Below are positions 5,940 to 10,924 of a DNA stretch of 11,697 bases, one piece after another. The stretch covers positions 1 through 11,697 of the forward strand of contig JBAZFC010000003.1 in assembly GCA_041653635.1 (NCBI GenBank), given 5' to 3'. The notes under the pieces were generated by a model that was not told the DNA's origin, made no database searches, and worked only from the letters and a program-made list of their open reading frames with translations. Made by a program: the position numbers and the translations under genes. Positions within the stretch are counted from its first letter, which is position 1. Each line of letters begins with the position of its first letter. The stretch comes from CAIXOA01 sp041653635. Lineage in GTDB: Archaea > Micrarchaeota > Micrarchaeia > Anstonellales > Bilamarchaeaceae.

Positions 5940-6481
5940 TCCGCCTCATCCATAGCTTTTTTCACGACTTCCTTCCTCTTGATTGATTCCTCCAATTCCT
6001 CCACGGACGGCTCCACGTGCAGGTGCTTCCTGCGTTCCTGCGCGGATATGAGACCGTCATCAAACGCGGTGGAGAGCCACTTCCCGCCCACGAATTGCGC
6101 CTTCGCCCATACGCGGGAGATTGTCCCCGGAAAGTCAAACCAGACGATTGCGACGTCCCCCTCCATGTCCCCGCCTATGCTTCCGCGGTCTATTTCCCGG
6201 TAGAGGATGCCCTTCCTCTGGAAAAGTTCGCTGTGCTCGCATAAGTCCTTCAGGACGAGCCCTAAGTCCTGCTTGAGCGCCACCCCGGTCTGCTTCCACG
6301 AGTATATGATGTAGAGGACGATGCCGAGAAGGGCGAGCATCACCCAGTTCTGCCCGAGCCACGTGGTGATGTCGGTATTATTCAGCGCCCACCAGACAGC
6401 CACAAGGAGCGCCAGCACGCATATTCCGACAATCCAGGTATGCTTCTTCCAGGCTTCGTTCAGCCAATCAACGATTCCCAT
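5936..6481 (-). CDS. Two-helix membrane protein with soluble C-terminal domain, 181 aa
   Basis: Two membrane helices at about residues 14-33 (HTWIVGICVLALLVAVWWAL) and 45-63 (NWVMLALLGIVLYIIYSWK) are followed by a soluble region. Residues 90-140 look beta-rich (DVAIVWFDFPGTISRVWAKAQFV), and the last forty are a charged helix. The positive residues after helix 2 suggest both termini lie in the cytoplasm. GGAGG stands about six bases before ATG 6481, and the gene overlaps its upstream neighbour by 14 bases. I recognise no family. Context suggests a virion membrane or assembly protein. Confidence 0.82.
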   Translation of the reverse strand: MGIVDWLNEAWKKHTWIVGICVLALLVAVWWALNNTDITTWLGQNWVMLALLGIVLYIIYSWKQTGVALKQDLGLVLKDLCEHSELFQRKGILYREIDRGSIGGDMEGDVAIVWFDFPGTISRVWAKAQFVGGKWLSTAFDDGLISAQERRKHLHVEPSVEELEESIKRKEVVKKAMDEAE

Positions 6482-6836
6482 TCTTTGCCTCCATCATCCC
6501 CTTTATGCGCTTCCTCTGCGTGTGGAAGAAGACGGGGAGTATTATTCCGGCGACGAAGGCGTGCGCGCCGGTGGGCTGCCCGTTGCCGGTGCGCTTCCTC
6601 TCCGCCTTCGCCATGTCGTTCAGCAGCCGGGTGTGGAATTGCGGGATGCAGACGTTAATCTGCTCTATGCGGCACCCGTCCGGGCGCGTTCCATCCACGA
6701 TATCCTTCCCGAACTGCTCCTCGGTGTTGAGGACGCGCATGAGGGTCTCCGCGAGCGTGAGGTTGTCCTCAAGGAACGCTTCATAGACGTCGCTGACAGG
6801 GTCGCGCACCCACCATTTCCAGTCAAGCCCTGCCAT
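6468..6836 (-). CDS. Orphan protein, 122 aa
   Basis: Starts at ATG 6836 with GGATGA about six bases upstream. The N-terminal 75 residues are acidic and Trp-containing (MAGLDWKWWVRDP...), probably helical. A short hydrophobic segment near residues 93-105 (AFVAGIILPVFFH) is followed by a very basic tail (TQRKRIKGMM), so a weak membrane association near the C-terminus is possible. No motif or family recognised. Confidence 0.75.
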   Translation of the reverse strand: MAGLDWKWWVRDPVSDVYEAFLEDNLTLAETLMRVLNTEEQFGKDIVDGTRPDGCRIEQINVCIPQFHTRLLNDMAKAERKRTGNGQPTGAHAFVAGIILPVFFHTQRKRIKGMMEAKNGNR

Positions 6837-6842
6837 AATCTT

Positions 6843-6938
6843 TCATCCCTCGCACACGCTGTACCCGCAGGATGCGCACATGGCGCATCCCTCCGCCCTC
6901 ACAAGCCCGGCCCCGCAGGCCGGGCAGACATCCTCCAT
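6843..6938 (-). CDS. Stand-alone zinc ribbon like the C-terminus of class II ribonucleotide reductase, 31 aa
   Basis: The frame encodes MEDV-CPACG, then GLVRAEGC, then CASCGYSVC and stops three residues later. Four or five cysteines in CPxCG...EGCxxCxxCGYSxC order match the zinc-ribbon tail of adenosylcobalamin-dependent (NrdJ-type) ribonucleotide reductases, which helps re-reduce the active-site cysteines. Here the domain is a complete gene: its ATG follows the previous TGA by four bases, with AGTGAG as binding site inside that stop region, and the next gene starts six bases after its own stop. No reductase body is in the window. It could act as an in-trans reductase accessory, or be a recruited ribbon with a new role. 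The family match is from memory of the motif. Confidence 0.75.
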   Translation of the reverse strand: MEDVCPACGAGLVRAEGCAMCASCGYSVCEG

Positions 6939-6942
6939 GCGC

Positions 6943-7212
6943 TCACTTGCTCTGCTCCAGCCTCTCGGCTTCCAACTCGGCGAGGCGCTTCGCCATCTCG
7001 CCGGACTCAAATTGCTGGAGGCGGGTTAGCATAAGGGACACCCTCTCAAATTTCATGTTCTGCACGAGGACGCCCCCCACTCCAAGAATAAGCGTCACGC
7101 CCGCCAGTATCATCTCCCCATCTGCCAGACTGGACATAAAAATAAATGCCAATAAAGTGACAGCAATATCCCAAAGAACCAACATTATCAATTCTTTTTT
7201 TTCGTCAGCCAT
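6943..7212 (-). CDS. Two-helix membrane protein with coiled-coil tail, 89 aa
   Basis: I chose ATG 7212 (MADEKKEL) because GGAGATGAT stands about five bases before it; four further in-frame starts lie up to 21 bases upstream. Two hydrophobic helices at about residues 8-27 (LIMLVLWDIAVTLLAFIFMS) and 34-52 (ILAGVTLILGVGGVLVQNM) are followed by about 35 residues of charged coiled coil (LTRLQQFES... ELEAERLEQSK). This topology resembles small phage and virus membrane proteins, but I recognise no family. An A8 run lies in codons 4-6. Confidence 0.8.
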   Translation of the reverse strand: MADEKKELIMLVLWDIAVTLLAFIFMSSLADGEMILAGVTLILGVGGVLVQNMKFERVSLMLTRLQQFESGEMAKRLAELEAERLEQSK

Positions 7213-7217
7213 TTCAA

Positions 7218-7307
7218 TCATCTCCATAAACACATTTCATGTTCCTGTGTGGTGGGTGCCGGGGCTGGGGGGATTGAACCCGGAAATTCCGGCCCTTCCC
7301 TGTCCAT
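7218..7307 (-). CDS. Possible 29-residue proline-rich microprotein
   Basis: The ATG overlaps the stop of the ASCH-domain gene (TGATG), with AGGTGG six bases before it. The frame runs MDREGPEFPG... to ...CLWR and ends five bases before the ATG of the next membrane protein. It is Pro-rich with no obvious fold. The coupling signals are good but the length makes it uncertain; otherwise the 94-base gap holds no gene. Confidence 0.38.
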   Translation of the reverse strand: MDREGPEFPGSIPPAPAPTTQEHEMCLWR

Positions 7308-7801
7308 CAGTCCCACCTAATCCAGTATCTCTTTTCCCAAACTCCTTCCTTCAGGTGCTTCCTGAACCACTCAATCATCTCGCGGTTGGAATTGAAGCCC
7401 TCGCCACGGGCGAAGGGATGAAGATAAGTATTCGGGTCTATCTCATTAACCAGCCCATCTCCACAATCAATCCTAAGAAAATCTCCAGAGAATATAATGC
7501 GGATTTCTTGGCAAGCCGTGCATTTCTTCTCCGCTATCTTGCGTGGGAGGCGTATCCACCTTGTCATGGAATTACATTTATGGCACAAGAAAAGGTTTGT
7601 AAGTCCGGGGACAATGCTCATCTTCTTATCAAGTGTTAGGCATTTTCCGCAATACCATCCCTTCTTTTGCCCCCTTTTCTTCTCCCACAAATACAGGGTT
7701 TCCCCGACCTTCTTCGGCTTGTCGCGTATGGTGCCTATCTTTGGACCATTCCTTATCTTGTCGTAGAAACGGTTTTCCGGGGCGAAGGTTAGGATGCTCA
7801 T
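7307..7801 (-). CDS. ASCH-domain (PUA-like) protein with inserted zinc-binding module, 164 aa
   Basis: The N-terminus shows the ASCH pattern: ILTF at 3-6, FYDKI at 12-16, then GPKIGTIR at 19-26 and a GETLYLW strand at 33-39. The C-terminus supplies the usual closing helix (GFNSNREMIEWFRKHL). Between them, residues 48-100 carry three CxxC pairs (C51/C54, C73/C76, C94/C97) that most ASCH proteins lack, so a zinc module appears inserted in the domain. ASCH domains bind RNA or nucleotides; characterised ones include N4-acetylcytidine amidohydrolase YqfB and an ASCH ribonuclease. K15, K21, T24 and R26 lie where those enzymes have catalytic or binding residues, but I cannot align them exactly. Activity here is unknown; an RNA- or modified-nucleotide-directed role is inferred. 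The ribosome-binding site is weak. Confidence 0.82.
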   Translation of the reverse strand: MSILTFAPENRFYDKIRNGPKIGTIRDKPKKVGETLYLWEKKRGQKKGWYCGKCLTLDKKMSIVPGLTNLFLCHKCNSMTRWIRLPRKIAEKKCTACQEIRIIFSGDFLRIDCGDGLVNEIDPNTYLHPFARGEGFNSNREMIEWFRKHLKEGVWEKRYWIRWD

Positions 7802-7804
7802 GGT

Positions 7805-7927
7805 TTAGCCCCCCGCAAAATGAAAAGCGCGTTTGTAGTGGGGGAAGGACATACCCCCCCCCGCAATAGCGTCAACCCAGCGTACCCTTCCGATTGGCCT
7901 CAATTCCGCCCCGGCTTCCAAAAGCAT
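7805..7927 (-). CDS. Possible 40-residue small protein containing a G9 tract
   Basis: The frame begins MLLEAGAELRPIG with GGTGTGA just before the ATG, inside the stop region of the cysteine-repeat gene, and ends at TAA 7805, three bases before the ASCH-gene ATG. It fills an otherwise empty 128-base gap. A run of nine G (plus-strand C9 at 7854-7862) encodes three glycines and would shift the frame if its length changed. No motif recognised. Confidence 0.42.
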   Translation of the reverse strand: MLLEAGAELRPIGRVRWVDAIAGGGMSFPHYKRAFHFAGG

Positions 7928-7929
7928 AT

Positions 7930-8526
7930 TCACACCTTTCTCGGCTTGTCCGGCAGGATGCATTTCTCCTGTATCTTTTTCATGACCTCCGCGTCAAATT
8001 CCTTGATGTTCTTTTTGAGCCACGCTATGTTTTCGTTTGTGAGGTTCTTCGGGTGCAGATAATACGGAAGGTGGCTTCGGATTTTATCCTTCACTTTCTC
8101 GTATCTTTCCTTGCCGACCTGCTTATTGAAGACCGAGAATTTCTCAAGCACAAGCCCATCGCAGTAGATGCAATACGCGCAGTTGTCGCACCCCGTGGAG
8201 TTGTTGCACCACGTGGAGTTGTCGCACCTCGTGGAGTTGTTGCACCTCGTGGAGTTGTTGCACCTCGTGGAGTTGTTGCACCACGTGGAGTTGTTGCACC
8301 ACGTGGAGTTGTTGCACCCCGTGGAGTTGTTGCACCTCGTGGAGTTGTTGCACCACGTGGAGTTGTCGCACCTCGTGGAGTTGTTGCACCACGTGGAGTT
8401 GTCGCACCTCGTGGAGTTGTTGCACTCTATGCAACCCCTGCAATTCTGGCAGCCATTACAATCCACATTCCCGTTTTCGTCTTTTGTTTTTTTCATAGGT
8501 ATCCCCTGCTTTTCTGTGTTTTTCAT
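7930..8526 (-). CDS. Cysteine-ladder protein with thirteen CxNSTx hexapeptide repeats, 198 aa
   Basis: After a 22-residue polar N-terminus the protein runs C-x2-C-x2-C-x2-C, then thirteen hexads of the form C-[ND]-N-S-T-[RWG], then C-x2-C-x2-C-x2-C, and finally an 85-residue charged helical domain. All blocks share one three-residue register, [C/S]-x-x: the hexads look like pairs of triplets in which every second Cys is Ser. There are 22 cysteines. Each hexad also holds overlapping N-glycosylation sequons (NNS, NST), relevant only if it is exported; no signal peptide is visible. The regular ladder suggests a repetitive solenoid or a disulfide- or metal-rich rod; I know no exact family. The ATG at 8526 follows GGTGAT by five bases; an in-frame ATG at 8496 with GGGGAT upstream is an alternative. 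Confidence 0.85.
   Translation of the reverse strand: MKNTEKQGIPMKKTKDENGNVDCNGCQNCRGCIECNNSTRCDNSTWCNNSTRCDNSTWCNNSTRCNNSTGCNNSTWCNNSTWCNNSTRCNNSTRCNNSTRCDNSTWCNNSTGCDNCAYCIYCDGLVLEKFSVFNKQVGKERYEKVKDKIRSHLPYYLHPKNLTNENIAWLKKNIKEFDAEVMKKIQEKCILPDKPRKV
8191..8424 (-). repeat. Tandem array of thirteen 18-bp units coding the cysteine hexads
   Basis: Thirteen contiguous units of exactly 18 bp, plus-strand consensus CCNCGTGGAGTTGTYGCA. Only two bases vary among all units: base 3 (C, A or T: Gly, Trp or Arg) and base 15 (T or C: Asn or Asp). No synonymous change occurs anywhere. On the protein strand the order is R,W(D),R,W(D),R,G,W,W,R,R,R,W(D),G. Such uniformity indicates recent expansion or ongoing recombination between units, so copy number probably differs between relatives. 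Confidence 0.95.
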
Positions 8527-8528
8527 GC

Positions 8529-8885
8529 TCAATCACCCCTTGGAAAGACAACCCCGACGAACGGAGCTACGGAGAGCCATAACCCACACTCCAATTCAAA
8601 ATTGAATGGTTCGTTGTGATATTTCACGAGGCGGACTACGCGCGGAAGGAACGGTTTTATTTCTGCGAAGATTTCCTTGCTGATACTTGCCTCCACAGGA
8701 GGACTTCCATCTCGGAAGGATGGAACATCGCACGGGACTTTGCTTAAACTCACAGTATGGTCTTTGTTTGACATCACTACTTCGTCCTTGCCTTTGACCT
8801 TGTATAACTGCGAGTTCTTGAAATGCTCACTGAACATGTTGAATTCTTCCAACTGCTTTTCTGTCATGTTTTCCAAACTTGCCAT
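8529..8885 (-). CDS. Orphan protein, 118 aa
   Basis: ATG 8885 (MASLENMTEK) is preceded by AGGAGGGAG, the strongest binding site of this region; the upstream in-frame ATG at 8903 would overlap it. The N-terminal thirty residues are a charged helix; the rest alternates hydrophobic and polar residues (VVMSNKDHTVSLSKV, RVVRLVKYHNEPFNFELECGLWLSV), suggesting a small beta-rich domain. No membrane segment or metal motif. The stop is two bases before the next ATG. No family recognised. Confidence 0.78.
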   Translation of the reverse strand: MASLENMTEKQLEEFNMFSEHFKNSQLYKVKGKDEVVMSNKDHTVSLSKVPCDVPSFRDGSPPVEASISKEIFAEIKPFLPRVVRLVKYHNEPFNFELECGLWLSVAPFVGVVFPRGD

Positions 8886-8886
8886 G

Positions 8887-8991
8887 TTATTCTCCCTCCT
8901 CATTCCTCAACGCTTCCCGCGTCTCCTGCCTGCGCCTCCTGAAGTAAGCGAACTTCTCCCTGGCCTCGCGGTCTTCCTTGGATTCGGTCAT
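8887..8991 (-). CDS. Charged helical microprotein, 34 aa
   Basis: The true start is probably ATG 8991 (MTESKEDREA), overlapping the previous stop by ATGA with GGAGGG upstream; the frame is open further back but has no other good site. The product is almost wholly Glu, Arg and Lys with an aromatic patch (KFAYFRRRR), a single amphipathic helix. It may bind nucleic acid or a partner. No family recognised. Confidence 0.6.
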   Translation of the reverse strand: MTESKEDREAREKFAYFRRRRQETREALRNEEGE

Positions 8992-9170
8992 GGATTCTTT
9001 CCCTCCAATTTCTTCATGCGTTCCTTCAGCTTGGCTATTTCCTCGTCGTGCTGGAAGACCTTGCCCTTCAGGTCCGCGACCTTGCACACCTCCCACGCCT
9101 CGGAGACGACGCGCTCCAGCTTGGAGAGCGAATCCCCGAAGCGGCCGGTGAAATCCCTTTCATCGCTCAT
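8988..9170 (-). CDS. Short coiled-coil protein, 60 aa
   Basis: ATG 9170 (MSDERDFTGRFGDSL) overlaps the previous stop by ATGA, with GGGG just upstream. From residue 12 to the end the sequence has heptad spacing (LSKLERVVSEAWEV, then DEEIAKLKERMKKLEG), a likely dimeric coiled coil. No membrane segment. No family recognised. It belongs to a run of three short helical proteins made in sequence. Confidence 0.7.
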   Translation of the reverse strand: MSDERDFTGRFGDSLSKLERVVSEAWEVCKVADLKGKVFQHDEEIAKLKERMKKLEGKNP

Positions 9171-9445
9171 GTCCCCAGCTCCATGTGGTCTACTACGACA
9201 GCGTTCTTCGGTGCGGATATGGGGGACGTATTCCTGCCGCCCATCCTGTCCGACAATTCCTGAAGGTGCTCCCCGCTCTTCCCTATGCAAAGCTCCAATT
9301 CCCTCTGCTCGGCGAGCAGTTGCTCAATCCGCAGGGAGACGGAAACCAATCGTTCCCTCTTTGTCTGGATTCTCGCCTTCGTGTATTCGAAGTCGCGCCG
9401 CAGTGCCGAATATTCCCAGGTCATACTCCAACGTTTATCCAGCAC
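9167..9445 (-). CDS. Coiled-coil protein, about 92 aa
   Basis: The start is uncertain: GTG 9445 has GGGGTG six bases before it, while ATG 9424 (MTWEYSALRRDF) has GGAGT almost touching it. Residues 15-70 of the longer form are a strong coiled coil (YTKARIQTKRERLVSVSLRI, EQLLAEQRELEL). The tail (RNTSPISAPKNAVVVDHMELG) is extended. It overlaps the upstream gene by 11 bases if GTG is used. No family recognised; a scaffold or oligomerising role is possible. Confidence 0.7.
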   Translation of the reverse strand: MLDKRWSMTWEYSALRRDFEYTKARIQTKRERLVSVSLRIEQLLAEQRELELCIGKSGEHLQELSDRMGGRNTSPISAPKNAVVVDHMELGT

Positions 9446-9659
9446 GCTTAACACCCCACATTCTTGCATAGATGCTCAGTCTGCGCCAGCAGTAGATGTG
9501 AAACAGGCATCCGAAGGCCAAGAGCCACATCAAAACAGCTTTATCTACGAGGATTCCGATGAGGAAATGCACCAAGAACATCGCTGCGTAAGCGGCTATA
9601 AGGTCCCTTTTGAAATTTACCTCAACGGTTATATCGGAGAATATTGGCTTGTCGGTCAT
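9435..9659 (-). CDS. Small two-helix membrane protein, 74 aa
   Basis: ATG 9659 overlaps the exonuclease stop by ATGA. Two hydrophobic helices, about residues 20-38 (LIAAYAAMFLVHFLIGILV) and 42-58 (VLMWLLAFGCLFHIYCW), are followed by a basic end (RRLSIYARMWGVKRAG), so both ends probably face the cytoplasm. No family recognised. A membrane function in lysis, pilus or envelope cannot be told apart from the sequence. Confidence 0.75.
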   Translation of the reverse strand: MTDKPIFSDITVEVNFKRDLIAAYAAMFLVHFLIGILVDKAVLMWLLAFGCLFHIYCWRRLSIYARMWGVKRAG

Positions 9660-10162
9660 ACCAGCTCACACTCCTTGCATCTCTCCCAGATTTTCGTGGT
9701 GAGGAGGACGTCCGACTCCAAGTGCCGGCATATCTCGTCAAATTTTCCCGCCTTGAACAATTCAGGAACGTCCGCTCCGCTTATGGAATCTTCGCACGGA
9801 AAGCCGAAGAAGTCGGCGTAATCCTTCAGTTTTCCCTTCGGGTAGCGTTCGTAGGAATTGAGGAGCACCATCAGGTCTTTCCTCTCCTTGTAGCGGTCAA
9901 AATGCCGGATTCTTATGCCGTATTTGAGGGAGCGGAGCTTGAGGAACCCCCAGTCGAAGCCGAGGTTGAAGCCGATGAGCGTGGTGATGTTGAGCTCGAA
10001 GACGTAATCCCAGAATGCCTGGAGGGTCTCCTTTTCCGTCTTTTCCATGAATGTGTGGGTTGCCCGCCTCTGCGGCATGGAGGTGCCGATGCAGATTATG
10101 CGGTCGGTGAGGGGGGAAAGCCCGGTCGTCTCAGTGTCCACGACCATTTCGCGGGAGGTCAT
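9656..10162 (-). CDS. PolB-type DEDD 3'-5' exonuclease (RNase H-like fold), 168 aa
   Basis: Exo I is VVDTETTGLS with D9 and E11; Exo II is IGFNLGFDWGFL with N66 and D70; Exo III is H147-LES-D151 followed by VLLT. The spacing and the GFN...FD pattern match the stand-alone exonucleases related to the DNA polymerase B proofreading domain (RNase_H_2 / DNA_pol_B_exo2 type). In the DEDDy class Exo III is Y-x3-D; here the Tyr position is His with unchanged spacing, a variant between DEDDy and DEDDh. Such enzymes trim 3' ends of DNA or RNA using two metal ions. The start overlaps the previous stop (ATGA) and its binding site is weak. No polymerase is in the window, so it may serve recombination, repair or nucleotide salvage in the virus. 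Confidence 0.88.
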   Translation of the reverse strand: MTSREMVVDTETTGLSPLTDRIICIGTSMPQRRATHTFMEKTEKETLQAFWDYVFELNITTLIGFNLGFDWGFLKLRSLKYGIRIRHFDRYKERKDLMVLLNSYERYPKGKLKDYADFFGFPCEDSISGADVPELFKAGKFDEICRHLESDVLLTTKIWERCKECELV

Positions 10163-10590
10163 GGCATATACGCCCCTATTTCATCCTCTTTGGAGGAACC
10201 CCCCTGCGCGGGGGGTTTGTTCAGTTCCTCGTATTTGTTGAACTCAAGCCAGCTCTGCGCTCCCTTCTTCCTGATGGAGACGGCTATTATGCTGCCTATC
10301 CATTTGCCCGGGTTGCGCGTCCCGAACTCCTGCCCGAGGGTGTCCGCCCTCTTGCCGTAGATGCGGAGCTCCTTCACCTGGCCGTCAAGTTTCCCCTTGA
10401 CCACCTTCGCCTCGAAGATGAGCCCCTCCCGGTCCTCCGTGAGGCCGGAGAACTTCTCAAGTTTCAGGAACTTAATCCCAAACTTGATGCACATCTCGGC
10501 GTCGATATACGGCTTCTGGTCCACCTTGTCCCAAAACTGGTCAAGGCCCGCGGTTCCCGCTTCATCTGGTTTTTCCATGTTTTCTTCCAT
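10159..10590 (-). CDS. Orphan beta-rich protein, 143 aa, upstream of the exonuclease
   Basis: ATG 10590 (MEENMEKPDEAG) follows GAGGTGA by six bases. After a disordered N-terminus, residues 15-120 alternate strands and short helices (FGIKFLKLEKF, GLIFEAKVVKGKLDG, VKELRIYGKRADTLG, SIIAVSIRKKGAQSWLEF). The last twenty residues are a Pro/Gly-rich disordered tail containing the hairpin-forming codons at 10197-10217. The strand-rich, basic core next to an exonuclease would suit a small nucleic-acid-binding (OB-like) protein, but I see no diagnostic motif and do not assign one. Confidence 0.8.
   Translation of the reverse strand: MEENMEKPDEAGTAGLDQFWDKVDQKPYIDAEMCIKFGIKFLKLEKFSGLTEDREGLIFEAKVVKGKLDGQVKELRIYGKRADTLGQEFGTRNPGKWIGSIIAVSIRKKGAQSWLEFNKYEELNKPPAQGGSSKEDEIGAYMP
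10197..10217. repeat. 8-bp perfect G+C hairpin in the end of the gene before the exonuclease
   Basis: AACCCCCC (10197-10204) and GGGGGGTT (10210-10217) are exact complements around a five-base loop TGCGC. On the mRNA strand it lies about 35 bases before the exonuclease ATG and encodes Pro-Pro-Ala-Gln-Gly-Gly. It could slow ribosomes or stabilise or cleave the message between the two genes. It may also be chance in G+C-rich linker codons. Confidence 0.5.
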
Positions 10591-10600
10591 GTTTTTCACC

Positions 10601-10924
10601 TCATTCCCCTTCGCCCTCTGGCATGGGGTTGAGCATATCCAATTTCTGATTTTCCACAAGCCGAACATCGGCTGGGGTGGGGTTCAAAGGTTTCGGGAAG
10701 TTCCCTCGCCGGCCCGCCCCAGCGTCATCATTCGGATGAAACCCGGCGAGCATTATGCCCTCTGGAAATCCATCAAAACCAGAGGGCGTTGTACCAGCCG
10801 GCAAGACGGAGGGTTGGCTCCGCTTGCACAGCCTTCCCCCCTTCCCAGCAGCGGGATTTGGCGACCTAATCTCACTGCTCATCTCCGGCACAGAATGCGG
10901 CTGCTGGGGAGGTTTGGGGTTCAT
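10601..10924 (-). CDS. Disordered proline-rich protein, 107 aa
   Basis: ATG 10924 has GGTGA four bases before it and overlaps the previous stop by ATGA. Composition is dominated by Pro, Gly, Ser and Asn with no predicted regular fold; the end is acidic (MPEGEGE). One Cys. A 9-bp inverted repeat lies in the middle of the gene. It resembles disordered linkers or adaptors of viruses, but no function can be given. Confidence 0.65.
   Translation of the reverse strand: MNPKPPQQPHSVPEMSSEIRSPNPAAGKGGRLCKRSQPSVLPAGTTPSGFDGFPEGIMLAGFHPNDDAGAGRRGNFPKPLNPTPADVRLVENQKLDMLNPMPEGEGE
10757..10787. repeat. 9-bp perfect inverted repeat inside the proline-rich gene
   Basis: GCCCTCTGG (10757-10765) and CCAGAGGGC (10779-10787) are exact complements with a 13-base A+T-rich spacer. 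The surrounding sequence is coding, though for a disordered protein under little constraint, so an RNA hairpin or a protein-binding site could be tolerated here. Confidence 0.55.

Noticed and set aside
7195..7202. Run of eight T (A8 on the coding strand) as a programmed frameshift site
   Set aside because: It sits in codons 4-6 of a short membrane protein with no useful alternative frame downstream; ordinary Lys codons explain it.
7250..7281. Minus-strand GGGTTCAATCCCC followed by CCCCGGCACCC looks like the T-arm and 3' end of a tRNA, suggesting an integration site
   Set aside because: No matching 5' acceptor arm, D-arm or anticodon arm lies upstream, the T-stem pairs over only three bases, and the stretch is inside a small reading frame. 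Kept only as a possible remnant; a search of host tRNA genes for this 3' end would settle it.
7280..7292. Near-palindrome CCGGAAATTCCGG as an operator
   Set aside because: A single six-base-arm palindrome without a nearby promoter element is not enough to support a regulatory call.
8191..8424. Possible CRISPR array
   Set aside because: The units are contiguous 18-mers without unique spacers and are in frame within a protein gene.
7894..8619. Plus-strand frame of 241 codons with a repeated VAPRGV unit
   Set aside because: It is the antisense reading of the 18-bp array. The minus-strand frame has regular cysteines, a GGTGAT site and co-directional neighbours; the plus frame has none of these.
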